From: Phocaeicola_A sp045545095
GTDB taxonomy: Bacteria > Bacteroidota > Bacteroidia > Bacteroidales > Bacteroidaceae
NCBI GenBank assembly: GCA_045545095.1
Contig: JAZQAG010000046.1
Location: 1-52,774, forward strand
Reading direction: 5' to 3'
Length of the DNA: 52,774 nt
Shown: piece after piece, positions 1-7,815 of the stretch
Position numbering within the stretch: position 1 is the stretch's first letter
Layout: every line of letters begins with the position of its first letter
Made by a program: the position numbers and the translations under genes
The notes under the pieces: generated by a model
What the model was told of the DNA's origin: nothing
The model's database searches: none
The model's input: only the letters and a program-made list of their open reading frames with translations

Positions 1-1622
1 CCGGTTTTCCATTTCATTCGAGAAAGGTTATAAATGCTTGTTATTGTCTTAAAATCCGATTCTATTCGGTTTTTCAGCAAGAGTGCACATAATTTCTTTA
101 TGTTGAAGGCTATGGCAAAGAAGGCAAAGTCCATAGTGACCTTGTCTTTGGAAAAATGTCTGAACCTTCTGTATTGCATGTTGTACTTCATCTGTCCGAA
201 AACGGCTTCCGGTTCTATGCATCTCCTTCCCCGATGTTGGATACCTTCTTCAGATGTCAGCCTCTCCCTTGCCTGTCGCTTGTATTCGTTCAGTCTATGA
301 TTGACTTCCATGATACGGTTTCCCTTGGCTTTGAAGCATTGGCCTCTGAGTGGACATCCTTCACACCTGGCTGCTTGATAGCGGATACTTTCCGTGACAT
401 ACCCACTGCCGGTCTTTCCCCTCTTTATCCCGATTCGGTTCATGTGCTGTCCCATCGGACAGACGTAATAATCCTCTCGTTTGTTATAATACAAGCTTTC
501 TGGATGAAAAGGATCCGGCTTGTATCTTGGTTTCTGTTCCTTGTGGAAGTAATTGTACTTGACAAAAGCTTCCGTACCGTTTCCGCTCATAAAACGGTAG
601 TTCTCTTCAGAACCATACCCTGAATCGGCGACGGTTTTCTTGGCGAACCGGCCATATCTGCTGAAGAACATTTCTTCGAAGGGTATGAACGTGAGGGTGT
701 CTGTAGGATTGGGAAACAGGGCAAAGTTAGTGATGAACTGGTTCTCGGTGGCTATCTGAAGGTTGTACCCCGGCTTGGTCTGCCCGTTGTTCATGGCATC
801 CTCCTTCATGCGCATAAAGGTGGCGTCGGGATCTGTCTTGGAATAGGAATTACGTTCGCCCATGACAGCAAGGTGCTTGTCGTATTCCTGTAGTTTGTCC
901 CGATGCTCTTCCAATTGCTTGACCTGACGTTTCCTTTCCCGGCATTTCTTCTTTTCTTCCTTGTTAGCTGGAGCGGGAACTGTTTCCAATGATTCCTTCA
1001 GTTCACTGATGATGTCAGTCAGCATGGAAGGAGTGAATTCAACCTTCTCATTTCTTTCCACAGCATTGTCTTGGGCTATGACATCATCCACCTGGGCAAG
1101 CAGAACGCTTATCTTCTTCATCAGTTTGGTACGGTTCTTTTCTACGCTCTTGCGCCAAACGAAGGTGTACTTGTTGGCTTTCGATTCTATCTTGGTCCCG
1201 TCAATGTATTCCACATCAAGAGTAATGAAACCTTTGGAGGAAAGTAGCAGTACGACTTGGGTGAAAATATTGTTTATCTCACTCTTGACCCTGTTACGGA
1301 AACGGTTGATGGTTATGAAGTCAGGCTTCTCATAACCGGCCAACCAGATGTAATGGATGTCACGCAAGAGTAGCTTCTCTATCCGACGACAGGAATAGAT
1401 ATTGTTCATGTAGGCATACAGGATGACTTTGAGCATCATGCGGGGATGGTAAGGGCTTCGTCCCCTTTCCTTGTACAGTTTCTTGAAAGATTCAAGGTTG
1501 AGACTGTCAACTATTGCATTGACGATACGAACAGGATCATTTCCTGCAATGTCCTCATCGATTCTTTGAGGAAAAAGAACCAATTGGTTGGGAGTGTAAG
1601 GATGAAAGTGTATCTTTGCCAT
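1..1622 (-). CDS. IS1182-family DDE transposase (3' end cut by window edge)
   Basis: An open frame of 540 codons runs from an ATG at 1622 to the window edge with no stop, so the C-terminus is missing only because the window ends. The N-terminus (about residues 1-110) looks like the DUF772-type transposase domain, with the motif RMMLKVILYAYMNNIYSCR. Likely catalytic residues are Asp near residue 137 (YIDGTKIESKANKYTF), Asp near 331 (VADSGYGSEEN) and Glu near 469 (IEPEAVFGQMK). A Cys-rich patch CEGCPLRGQC precedes the last of these. It would catalyse cut-and-paste movement of its own element. No frameshift or stop was seen, so the copy may be active. Confidence 0.92.
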   Translation of the reverse strand, partial: MAKIHFHPYTPNQLVLFPQRIDEDIAGNDPVRIVNAIVDSLNLESFKKLYKERGRSPYHPRMMLKVILYAYMNNIYSCRRIEKLLLRDIHYIWLAGYEKPDFITINRFRNRVKSEINNIFTQVVLLLSSKGFITLDVEYIDGTKIESKANKYTFVWRKSVEKNRTKLMKKISVLLAQVDDVIAQDNAVERNEKVEFTPSMLTDIISELKESLETVPAPANKEEKKKCRERKRQVKQLEEHRDKLQEYDKHLAVMGERNSYSKTDPDATFMRMKEDAMNNGQTKPGYNLQIATENQFITNFALFPNPTDTLTFIPFEEMFFSRYGRFAKKTVADSGYGSEENYRFMSGNGTEAFVKYNYFHKEQKPRYKPDPFHPESLYYNKREDYYVCPMGQHMNRIGIKRGKTGSGYVTESIRYQAARCEGCPLRGQCFKAKGNRIMEVNHRLNEYKRQARERLTSEEGIQHRGRRCIEPEAVFGQMKYNMQYRRFRHFSKDKVTMDFAFFAIAFNIKKLCALLLKNRIESDFKTITSIYNLSRMKWKT

Positions 1623-1639
1623 AATGTATTTACTATGCC

Positions 1640-1670
1640 TAAAGATACAAAAACTTTAGGATATATCAAA
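1640..1670 (-). promoter_or_regulatory. Promoter of the transposase
   Basis: The minus strand shows TTTG (1667-1670), 19 bases, then TATCTTTA (1640-1647). This matches the Bacteroidales -33/-7 pattern TTTG-N19-21-TAnnTTTG except for the last base. The predicted start is about ten bases upstream of the transposase ATG, giving a very short leader. Confidence 0.6.
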
Positions 1671-3140
1671 GCCCCAGCTTGTGAAAGTAGGGGCTTTGTG
1701 ATATAATAAATGAGGGCGCATCATTTTGACACACCCTCCTTGCATTTGACGGACCAGTTCGTCGGCCACGGCCAGATAGGCACGGTTGCGCGGCTCTTTG
1801 CGCTGCCAGTCGGAATAGGAATTATTCTTTACATCGAGGACACTGACGTTCTTCAGCGAATCGTAGTTGCAGGGATGCTCGGCATCGGAAAACCACACTT
1901 GCATCAGTTCGCTGAACTGTTTCATGGTGCCGCAGGTGTGGCCGCTCTCTTCCAACACCTTATAGATGGCCATCCAATGGGATTGGGCAGATAGGAGAAA
2001 ACGGCCGTCGCTGTAACGATGGTGGATCACCGTGTAGATGGCCTGACGGATAAGGTCGCGCGGAGCCTGTTCGGTGAAATAACCGTTGTTGTGGGTGCTG
2101 TTGACAACGTGTAGTTTCAACTGCCCCTCAAGGCGTGCAATTTCTGTTGACAGATAATGCATCTTTCCCTCCAGCATGAAATAACGGCAGAGGTCATTGT
2201 TGGTCATGGCTTTCGGCGCTCCACTGTGCTTGTCGTAGTGTGTACTGTTCAGACGCTTGTAGAGGCGGCGGGCCAACTTGCCGACACGCTCATCGGTGTC
2301 GATGCCGGTATAGTTGATATCGAACTGCATCAGAAACTGGCGGATATCATTCTTTATCTGCTTTTTCCGGTTTCTGAATGTCTGGATACGCTCTTTGTCG
2401 GTGGTGTTCTTGTCGAACTCATCGTTCAGCTTGTCGGCATACACTTCCTGGTCCTCTTTCCAGTATTCACCCTGCAAGAAGGTGTTGAAGGAGTTACGGA
2501 ACAGGTGGGCCATTTCGCTCTCAGAGGAGTGGATATGGTAAGGGATGGTGAGCAGCATCAAACAGCTCTGCACGGCTTCGAACTGGTGGCGGATACCTGT
2601 AAGTTCCACATCGAAGATGCGCATGTTGCACGTCACTCCTTGCGTGCAGCACTTTTGTGCCGCTTGGTCAAGGCGCCGTTTGTCTGTTGAGAGGAGTTTC
2701 ATCCATTCGCAAATTTCGCCATAGTGGGCCAGCAGACGCAGTTGCACTTTGTTCAACTTGTTTTCCTCGCGGGCATCAGAGAATATCATTTCGGCATCAC
2801 CGATGAAATGGATGATGCGCCACGAATATGCCTGAACCAGTCTTGTCAGTTCCTCGAATTTCTCGCAATGTTCATCGCACAACTGCTGGCTGCGTTGCTC
2901 ATAGAGGGTCTTCACTTCCACCAATGCCCGGTGAAGTTTGTATCCCAGGTTCTGGAGACTGCATACACGCTCCTCGTCATCGTGGGCACCGGCCCACTGG
3001 AAATGCATCATGACGAAAGGTATGTAGCGGGAAATATTCTCGCAGCGGGTGTCAAATTCACTCATCAGCGTGGTGAACTTTGATACTTTGAAGTTGGGCA
3101 AAGGCCCACTGATCCAAAAGATTTCGTTATTATCTTCCAT
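1656..3140 (-). CDS. Hypothetical protein, C-terminus probably replaced by IS sequence
   Basis: The frame reads as a 494-residue cytoplasmic protein without signal peptide or membrane segment, rich in Trp, His and charged residues, with helical segments such as KERIQTFRNRKKQIKNDIR. I do not recognise the family. The last 27 or so codons (from GGCVKMMRPHLL onward) lie in the terminal sequence of the adjacent IS, so the natural C-terminus is probably missing and the gene may be inactive. The ATG at 3140 sits about 150 bases downstream of a strong promoter at 3295-3326, leaving a long leader. Bacteroidales accessory regulators such as RteC were considered, but no RteC motif was found. Confidence 0.65.
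   Translation of the reverse strand: MEDNNEIFWISGPLPNFKVSKFTTLMSEFDTRCENISRYIPFVMMHFQWAGAHDDEERVCSLQNLGYKLHRALVEVKTLYEQRSQQLCDEHCEKFEELTRLVQAYSWRIIHFIGDAEMIFSDAREENKLNKVQLRLLAHYGEICEWMKLLSTDKRRLDQAAQKCCTQGVTCNMRIFDVELTGIRHQFEAVQSCLMLLTIPYHIHSSESEMAHLFRNSFNTFLQGEYWKEDQEVYADKLNDEFDKNTTDKERIQTFRNRKKQIKNDIRQFLMQFDINYTGIDTDERVGKLARRLYKRLNSTHYDKHSGAPKAMTNNDLCRYFMLEGKMHYLSTEIARLEGQLKLHVVNSTHNNGYFTEQAPRDLIRQAIYTVIHHRYSDGRFLLSAQSHWMAIYKVLEESGHTCGTMKQFSELMQVWFSDAEHPCNYDSLKNVSVLDVKNNSYSDWQRKEPRNRAYLAVADELVRQMQGGCVKMMRPHLLYHKAPTFTSWGFDIS
1667..1698. other. Hairpin inside the IS right end
   Basis: CAAAGCCCC at 1667-1675 pairs perfectly with GGGGCTTTG at 1690-1698 across a 14-base loop. It lies between the IS end and the transposase start and overlaps the -33 element. 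By analogy with other insertion sequences it could block transcription entering from the interrupted gene; that is inference. Confidence 0.55.
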
Positions 3141-3294
3141 CTCTCTACCTTTTTAGTATGTTTGACAATCAATGATGATACTTACAAGTAAATTCATATA
3201 ACTTATCCTAAAAACTTATACGAAGATACTGTATTGAGACGGAATGCTATCCTCGGATGGGAGAATTGTCTGACTCCCTTTGTCTCATATGGCG

Positions 3295-3326
3295 CAAAGG
3301 TAAAAATTGTTATCGGAAGGAGCAAA
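3295..3326 (-). promoter_or_regulatory. Promoter of the IS-interrupted gene
   Basis: The minus strand has TTTG (3323-3326), exactly 20 bases, then TACCTTTG (3295-3302), a perfect match to the Bacteroidales promoter consensus. It implies a leader of about 150 bases before the ATG at 3140, in which I recognise no riboswitch. Confidence 0.75.
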
Positions 3327-3356
3327 TATATATAGGAAATTCTTTTAGAAAAAAAG

Positions 3357-3392
3357 AAAGAGGATGCATCGTGAAAATGATGCATCCTCTTT
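3357..3392 (-). terminator. Intrinsic terminator of alaS
   Basis: AAAGAGGATGCATC at 3357-3370 pairs with GATGCATCCTCTTT at 3379-3392 (14 bp, 8-base loop). It is followed on the minus strand by a T-rich tract (3345-3356). It lies about 45 bases past the alaS stop. Confidence 0.85.
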
Positions 3393-3437
3393 GCCAAATA
3401 TATAAACTTTAGTTTTTGTGGGTCACACACACAGATG

Positions 3438-6056
3438 TTATGCCTGTGCCAGCTCCACCACTTTATCGACGGCGGAGATGAGACCTTCGGGGTTCTTTCC
3501 TCCGGCGGTGGCGAAGTGGGGCTGACCGCCTCCCCCACCCTGGATGAGACGGGCGGCTTCTTTCACCAGGGCTCCGGCCTTGAGGCCTGCGGCTACGAGG
3601 TCGTCGCTGATCATGACGGTGAGCATGGGCTTGCCTTCGTTGACACTACCGATGACGCAGAGGAGCTTCTCGGGGATGGCCTGACGCACCTGGAAGGCGA
3701 TGTTCTTCACGGCGTCGGCGGGCATGGGCATCACACCTTTCACCACCTTCATGCCGCCAATCTCTTTGGCTTCGGCAATGAGGCGGTCCTTCACCTCGGC
3801 TTCCTTCTCCTTCATGAAGTCCTCTACCTGCTTGCGGAGGCCGGCATTCTCCTCGATATGCTTGCGGATGGCGGCCTTGAGGTCGGGGGTATTGTTGAAG
3901 AGGGCACGCAGGTCGTTCATGGTGTCCTGAATGTTGTCGAGCATGGCTTCTACCTTGGCACCGGTGATGGCTTCGATACGGCGCACTCCGGCGGCTACGC
4001 TGCTCTCGGAGAGTATCTTGACCATACCTATCTTACCGGTGGCTGACACGTGGGTACCGCCGCAGAACTCTACGGACGAGCCGAACTGGACAACGCGCAC
4101 GCGGTCGCCGTACTTCTCGCCAAAGAGGGCGATGGCGCCCAGCTCCCGGGCCTCCTCGATGGGCAGATCGCGATGGTCGGTCAGGGGCACATTCTCGCGG
4201 ATCTTGGCATTCACCAGGTGTTCGACCTGACGGATTTCCTCGTCGGTGACCTTCTGGAAGTGTGAGAAGTCGAAACGGAGGCTTTCGGGGGTGACGAGTG
4301 AACCTTTCTGCTCGACGTGTGTGCCCAGTACTTGGCGCAGGGCTTCGTCGATGAGGTGGGTACATGAGTGGTTGGCGGCACAGGCGGCGCGCTTCTCGGT
4401 ATCGACACAGGCCATCATGGGTGCCTCGGGGTGTTCGGGCAGACGCTTGGCAATGTGGATGGGGAGGTTGTTCTCCTTCTTGGTGTCGATGATGTCGATG
4501 GTCTCAAACTCGCTGACCAGCACACCGGTGTCGCCCACCTGACCACCACTTTCGGCATAGAAGGGGGTCTTGTCGAGGACAATCTGATATAGTGTCTGAT
4601 TCTTCTGCTTCACCTGACGGTAGCGCAGGATGGAGGTCTCATATTCAGTATAGTCGTAGCCCACGAACTCGGTGTCGCCCTCCTTCAGGGTCACCCAGTC
4701 GCCTGTCTCCACGGCGGCGGCATTGCGGGCACGCTCCTTCTGTTGCTGCATCTGCGCGTTGAACTCGCCGATGTTGACGGTGAGACCGTTCTCGCGACAA
4801 ATCAGCTCTGTCAGGTCGAGGGGGAATCCGTAGGTGTCATAGAGGGTGAAGGCACTGGTGCCGTTGATTTCAGTCTTGCCGGCTGCTTTCACCTCGGCCA
4901 TCACCTTGTCGAGCAGGCGGATACCGGTCTCGAGGGTGCGCAGGAAGGATTCCTCCTCCTCCTTCATCACCTTCTCGATGAGTGTCTGCTGGGCCTTCAG
5001 CTCGGGATATGCGCCGCCCATATTGTCGATGAGCACGGGCAGGAGGCGGTACATGAAGGCCTCTTTCTGGCCGAGGAAGGTGTAGCCGTAGCGCACGGCA
5101 CGGCGCAGGATGCGGCGGATGACGTATCCGGCCTTGGCATTGGAGGGCAACTGGCCGTCGGTGATGGAGAAGGCGATGGTGCGGATGTGGTCGGCAATGA
5201 CGCGCATGGCCACATCGGTCTCGCGGGCAGCCCCATAATTGATGCCGGCCAGCTGGCCGATGGCGCGGATGATGGGTTGGAAGACATCGGTGTCGTAGTT
5301 AGACGTCTTGCCCTGCAGGGCCATGCAGAGGCGCTCGAAGCCCATACCGGTGTCGATAACCTTGGCGGGCAGACCTTCGAGCGAGCCGTCGGCCTTGCGG
5401 TTGTATTGCATGAACACGAGGTTCCATATTTCGATTACCTGAGGATGGTCGTGGTTCACCAGGTCGCGTCCGCTCACCTGGGCACGCTCTTCGGCAGGAC
5501 GGAGGTCGATGTGAATCTCCGAGCAGGGGCCGCAGGGGCCTGTGTCGCCCATCTCCCAGAAGTTGTCTTTCTTGTTGCCATTGATGATGTGGTCCTTGGG
5601 CAGGTACTGCTCCCAGTAGCTGGCGGCTTCGTCGTCGCGGCCAAGGCCCTCCTCGGGGCTACCTTCGAAGACGGTGGCATAGAGGTTCTCGGGGTTCAGC
5701 TTGAGGACATCCACCAGATACTCCCATGCCCAGCTGATGGCCTCCTTCTTGAAATAGTCGCCGAAGGACCAGTTGCCGAGCATCTCGAACATGGTGTGGT
5801 GATAGGTGTCGTGGCCCACCTCCTCGAGGTCGTTGTGCTTGCCGCTCACGCGCAGACACTTCTGCGAGTCGGCCACGCGCTTGCTCTTGGCAGGGGCATT
5901 GCCCAGGATGATATCCTTGAACTGGTTCATACCGGCATTGGTAAACATCAGTGTGGGGTCGTCCTTCACGACCATGGGAGCCGAGGGCACGATGAGGTGC
6001 TCCTTTGACTCGAAGAAACTCTTGAACGAGTCTCTGATTTCGTTTGCTGTCAACAT
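3438..6056 (-). CDS. alaS: Alanine--tRNA ligase
   Basis: This enzyme charges tRNA-Ala with alanine using ATP in the cytoplasm. At 872 residues it is full length. The class II catalytic core opens with the typical N-terminus (EIRDSFKSFFESKEH, TLMFTNAGMNQFKD). The editing domain carries the zinc-binding pair HSCTH near residue 565 and CGGTH near residue 665. The C-terminal DHHA1/C-Ala region ends with the glycine-rich GGGGGGQPHFATAGG near residue 850. The gene is GC-rich compared with the 20-30 kb region, as expected for a highly expressed housekeeping gene. It is divergent from the M23 gene, with overlapping promoters between them, and ends at a strong hairpin terminator. Confidence 0.98.
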   Translation of the reverse strand: MLTANEIRDSFKSFFESKEHLIVPSAPMVVKDDPTLMFTNAGMNQFKDIILGNAPAKSKRVADSQKCLRVSGKHNDLEEVGHDTYHHTMFEMLGNWSFGDYFKKEAISWAWEYLVDVLKLNPENLYATVFEGSPEEGLGRDDEAASYWEQYLPKDHIINGNKKDNFWEMGDTGPCGPCSEIHIDLRPAEERAQVSGRDLVNHDHPQVIEIWNLVFMQYNRKADGSLEGLPAKVIDTGMGFERLCMALQGKTSNYDTDVFQPIIRAIGQLAGINYGAARETDVAMRVIADHIRTIAFSITDGQLPSNAKAGYVIRRILRRAVRYGYTFLGQKEAFMYRLLPVLIDNMGGAYPELKAQQTLIEKVMKEEEESFLRTLETGIRLLDKVMAEVKAAGKTEINGTSAFTLYDTYGFPLDLTELICRENGLTVNIGEFNAQMQQQKERARNAAAVETGDWVTLKEGDTEFVGYDYTEYETSILRYRQVKQKNQTLYQIVLDKTPFYAESGGQVGDTGVLVSEFETIDIIDTKKENNLPIHIAKRLPEHPEAPMMACVDTEKRAACAANHSCTHLIDEALRQVLGTHVEQKGSLVTPESLRFDFSHFQKVTDEEIRQVEHLVNAKIRENVPLTDHRDLPIEEARELGAIALFGEKYGDRVRVVQFGSSVEFCGGTHVSATGKIGMVKILSESSVAAGVRRIEAITGAKVEAMLDNIQDTMNDLRALFNNTPDLKAAIRKHIEENAGLRKQVEDFMKEKEAEVKDRLIAEAKEIGGMKVVKGVMPMPADAVKNIAFQVRQAIPEKLLCVIGSVNEGKPMLTVMISDDLVAAGLKAGALVKEAARLIQGGGGGQPHFATAGGKNPEGLISAVDKVVELAQA

Positions 6057-6092
6057 ATTTTATACTTATCTAATTATTTATCTGAAAAATGA

Positions 6093-6124
6093 TTTGCAAA
6101 GATACGCTCTTTTTCGTATTTTTG
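6093..6124 (+). promoter_or_regulatory. Promoter of the M23 peptidase gene
   Basis: TTTG (6093-6096), 20 bases, TATTTTTG (6117-6124): a perfect Bacteroidales -33/-7 pair. The start site would be about 70 bases upstream of the ATG at 6199. Confidence 0.72.
6097..6104 (-). promoter_or_regulatory. alaS -7 promoter element
   Basis: The minus strand reads TATCTTTG, a perfect Bacteroidales -7 box, about 40 bases upstream of the alaS ATG. No clear TTTG is found 20 bases further upstream. It overlaps the spacer of the divergent promoter of the M23 gene, so the two transcripts may compete. Confidence 0.55.
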
Positions 6125-6198
6125 CCCCCATAATCGGACAAAAGTTAATGAATAAGGTGCAAATAACCTCTTTTTCTTGACAAAACAGGAATGAATCC

Positions 6199-7167
6199 AT
6201 GGGAAAAGCCTACTACATATACAATCCGAAGACCCGAACGTATGACCGGGTGTACCCCACATTGGGGCAACGGTTGTTGAGCCTTTTCAGAAGACTCTTC
6301 ATCGACATGGGATTTGCCGCCCTCTGCTTCCTGATACTATACTGGTTGCTGGGAACTCCCTCGGAGAAGGCACTGAGAATAGAAAACTCGCAGATGCAGG
6401 CGCAATACAACTTGCTCTCCCACCAACTGGACGAAGCGCTGGAGGTGATGGAGGACCTGCAACAGAGGGATGACAACCTGTACAGGGTGATTCTGCAGGC
6501 CGACCCCATAAGCCCGCATGTGAGGCAAGCCGGATATGGTGGCACCAACCGCTATGAGCAGCTGGAAGAGATGGCCAATGCCAAACTGGTGATCAATACG
6601 ACACAGAAGATGGACAACCTGAAGAGGCAACTCTATATCCAGTCGAAATCCTACGACGAGGTGGCCGAACTATGCCGCAACAACGATGAGCGTCTCAGCT
6701 GCATACCGGCCATACAGCCCGTGTCCAACAAAGACCTGAAAAAGACGGCATCCGGATACGGAGTGCGCATAGACCCCATCTACAAGACCCAGAAGTTTCA
6801 CCACGGCATGGACTTCTCTGCCGACACGGGTTCGCCCGTGTATGCCACAGGAAACGGCACGGTGGTGAAGGCCGGATGGGAAAGCGGATATGGGCTGACC
6901 ATAGAGATTGACCACGGATTCGGCTATCAGACACGCTATGCACACCTGAGCAAGATACATACCCGACGCGGGCAGAAGGTGACCCGCGGAGAGGTGATAG
7001 GCGACGTGGGAAGCACGGGTAAGAGCACCGGCCCGCACCTGCACTACGAGGTGGTGAACAAGGGACGGAAGGTGAACCCCATCAACTACTACTTCATGGA
7101 TCTGAGCGCCGAGGAGTACGACCGCATGATACAGATGGCGGCCAACCACGGAAAGGTGTATGACTAG
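6199..7167 (+). CDS. M23 family (LytM) peptidoglycan endopeptidase, membrane-anchored
   Basis: A 322-residue protein with a short basic cytoplasmic segment, one membrane helix at about residues 34-50, a coiled-coil stretch around 60-90, and a C-terminal LytM domain. The zinc ligands are visible as HHGMDF (near residue 200) and HLHYE (near 280), with the supporting YAHLS motif between them. It probably cleaves peptide cross-links in the periplasm during wall growth or division. The divergent alaS and downstream MerR-type gene form a neighbourhood I recall from other Bacteroides genomes. Its stop codon TAG is embedded in the first units of a 7-base repeat array. Confidence 0.92.
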   Translation: MGKAYYIYNPKTRTYDRVYPTLGQRLLSLFRRLFIDMGFAALCFLILYWLLGTPSEKALRIENSQMQAQYNLLSHQLDEALEVMEDLQQRDDNLYRVILQADPISPHVRQAGYGGTNRYEQLEEMANAKLVINTTQKMDNLKRQLYIQSKSYDEVAELCRNNDERLSCIPAIQPVSNKDLKKTASGYGVRIDPIYKTQKFHHGMDFSADTGSPVYATGNGTVVKAGWESGYGLTIEIDHGFGYQTRYAHLSKIHTRRGQKVTRGEVIGDVGSTGKSTGPHLHYEVVNKGRKVNPINYYFMDLSAEEYDRMIQMAANHGKVYD

Positions 7168-7242
7168 TGACGAGCTACTAGCTACTAGTGACTAGTGACT
7201 AGTGAAAAGCTACGTTGTTCACCGCTCACCGCTAACCGTTAA
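7163..7242 (+). repeat. Heptamer repeat array (TGACTAG type, then TCACCGC type)
   Basis: The array starts inside the stop codon of the M23 gene and runs in steps of seven bases as degenerate copies of GACTAGT/GCTACTA. A short unrelated stretch follows, then copies of TCACCGC and TAACCGT in the opposite orientation (the TGA-bearing strand is reversed). It ends just before the MerR-type ATG at 7248. The function is unknown. Confidence 0.75.
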
Positions 7243-7247
7243 AGAAT

Positions 7248-7598
7248 ATGGCATATAATCCAGATAAAGAACTGAAAATTTATTACTCCGTCAGCGAGGT
7301 GGCCAAGATGTTTGATGTGCCTGAAAGCCTGTTGCGCTTTTGGGAAAAGACATTTGAAGGCTATATAAACCCCAAGAGGGCCGGACGCGGTGTGCGTCAG
7401 TACCGCAAGGAGAATATCGAGGAGGTGCGTATCATCTACCACCTGGTGAAAGAGAAAGGTATGACCCTGGCAGGCGCCAAACAGGCACTGAAAGGCAACA
7501 AGACGGGGGTGGCACAGACGGCCGAAGTGATTGACAGACTGAAGGCCATCCGCGAAGAACTGGTGAAGATGAGAAAAGAACTCGACTACGTGGTGTGA
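7248..7598 (+). CDS. MerR-type DNA-binding protein
   Basis: A 116-residue protein with a winged helix-turn-helix of MerR type at about residues 12-80 (YYSVSEVAKMFDVPESLLRFWEKTF, then RQYRKENIEEVRIIYHLV). A C-terminal coiled-coil helix (IDRLKAIREELVKMRKELD) probably dimerises it. There is no effector-binding domain and no cysteine for metal sensing. It probably shares a transcript with the M23 gene upstream; the two are separated only by a heptamer repeat array. The E. coli CbpA modulator CbpM also has a MerR-like fold, and a cbpA homologue lies next downstream, but the sequence does not resemble CbpM and a link is speculative. Confidence 0.88.
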   Translation: MAYNPDKELKIYYSVSEVAKMFDVPESLLRFWEKTFEGYINPKRAGRGVRQYRKENIEEVRIIYHLVKEKGMTLAGAKQALKGNKTGVAQTAEVIDRLKAIREELVKMRKELDYVV

Positions 7599-7610
7599 TC
7601 ACTTTTATTT

Positions 7611-7733
7611 AGTTCTGAGTGGTGAGTTCTGAGTGTTGAGTGGGCCATGCGGTGCTCAGCACTCAAAACTCATAACTCAGCACTCATAACTCAGCACTCA
7701 GAACTCACCACTCATAACTCACCACTCAGCACT
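7611..7733. repeat. Inverted heptamer repeat array (TGAGTTC type)
   Basis: Left arm 7611-7642 is made of 7-base units related to TGAGTTC. Right arm 7653-7733 is made of units related to ACTCANN, the reverse complement. A loop of about 11 bases (around GGGCCATGCGG) separates them. The right arm holds about eleven units with nearly constant CTCA every seven bases. A transcript could fold into a long imperfect hairpin. It fills the space between the MerR-type gene and cbpA. Confidence 0.8.
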
Positions 7734-7815
7734 TAAATTAAATAATCTGAAAAGGGAATCAAAATAGCCCTTCTGTTTGTTAGTCACAAGAAAAGACTAT
7801 ACAGATAGAAGGGCT

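Larger units (their letters stand above)
1..1738 (-). mobile_element. IS1182-family insertion sequence, right part (continues past window start)
   Basis: The element carries a DDE transposase reading toward the left edge. Its right boundary is placed at about 1738, where the minus strand reads GAGGGTGTGTCAAAATGA, a terminal sequence I recall for Bacteroides IS1182-type elements. Just inside this end is a short inverted repeat (GAGGG paired with CCCTC at 1712-1737), followed by a 9-bp hairpin and the transposase promoter. The other end lies outside the window, so target duplication and exact termini cannot be checked. The insertion appears to cut the neighbouring gene. Confidence 0.8.

Noticed and set aside
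1710..3083. Several plus-strand open frames opposite the IS-truncated gene
   Set aside because: The minus-strand frame has a perfect promoter and coherent composition; the plus frames are overlapping shadows without starts or signals.
4743..6008. 421-codon plus-strand open frame opposite alaS
   Set aside because: It is the antisense shadow of a GC-rich conserved gene; the residue composition is skewed (many Val, Gly, His, Leu) and it has no recognisable domain or promoter.
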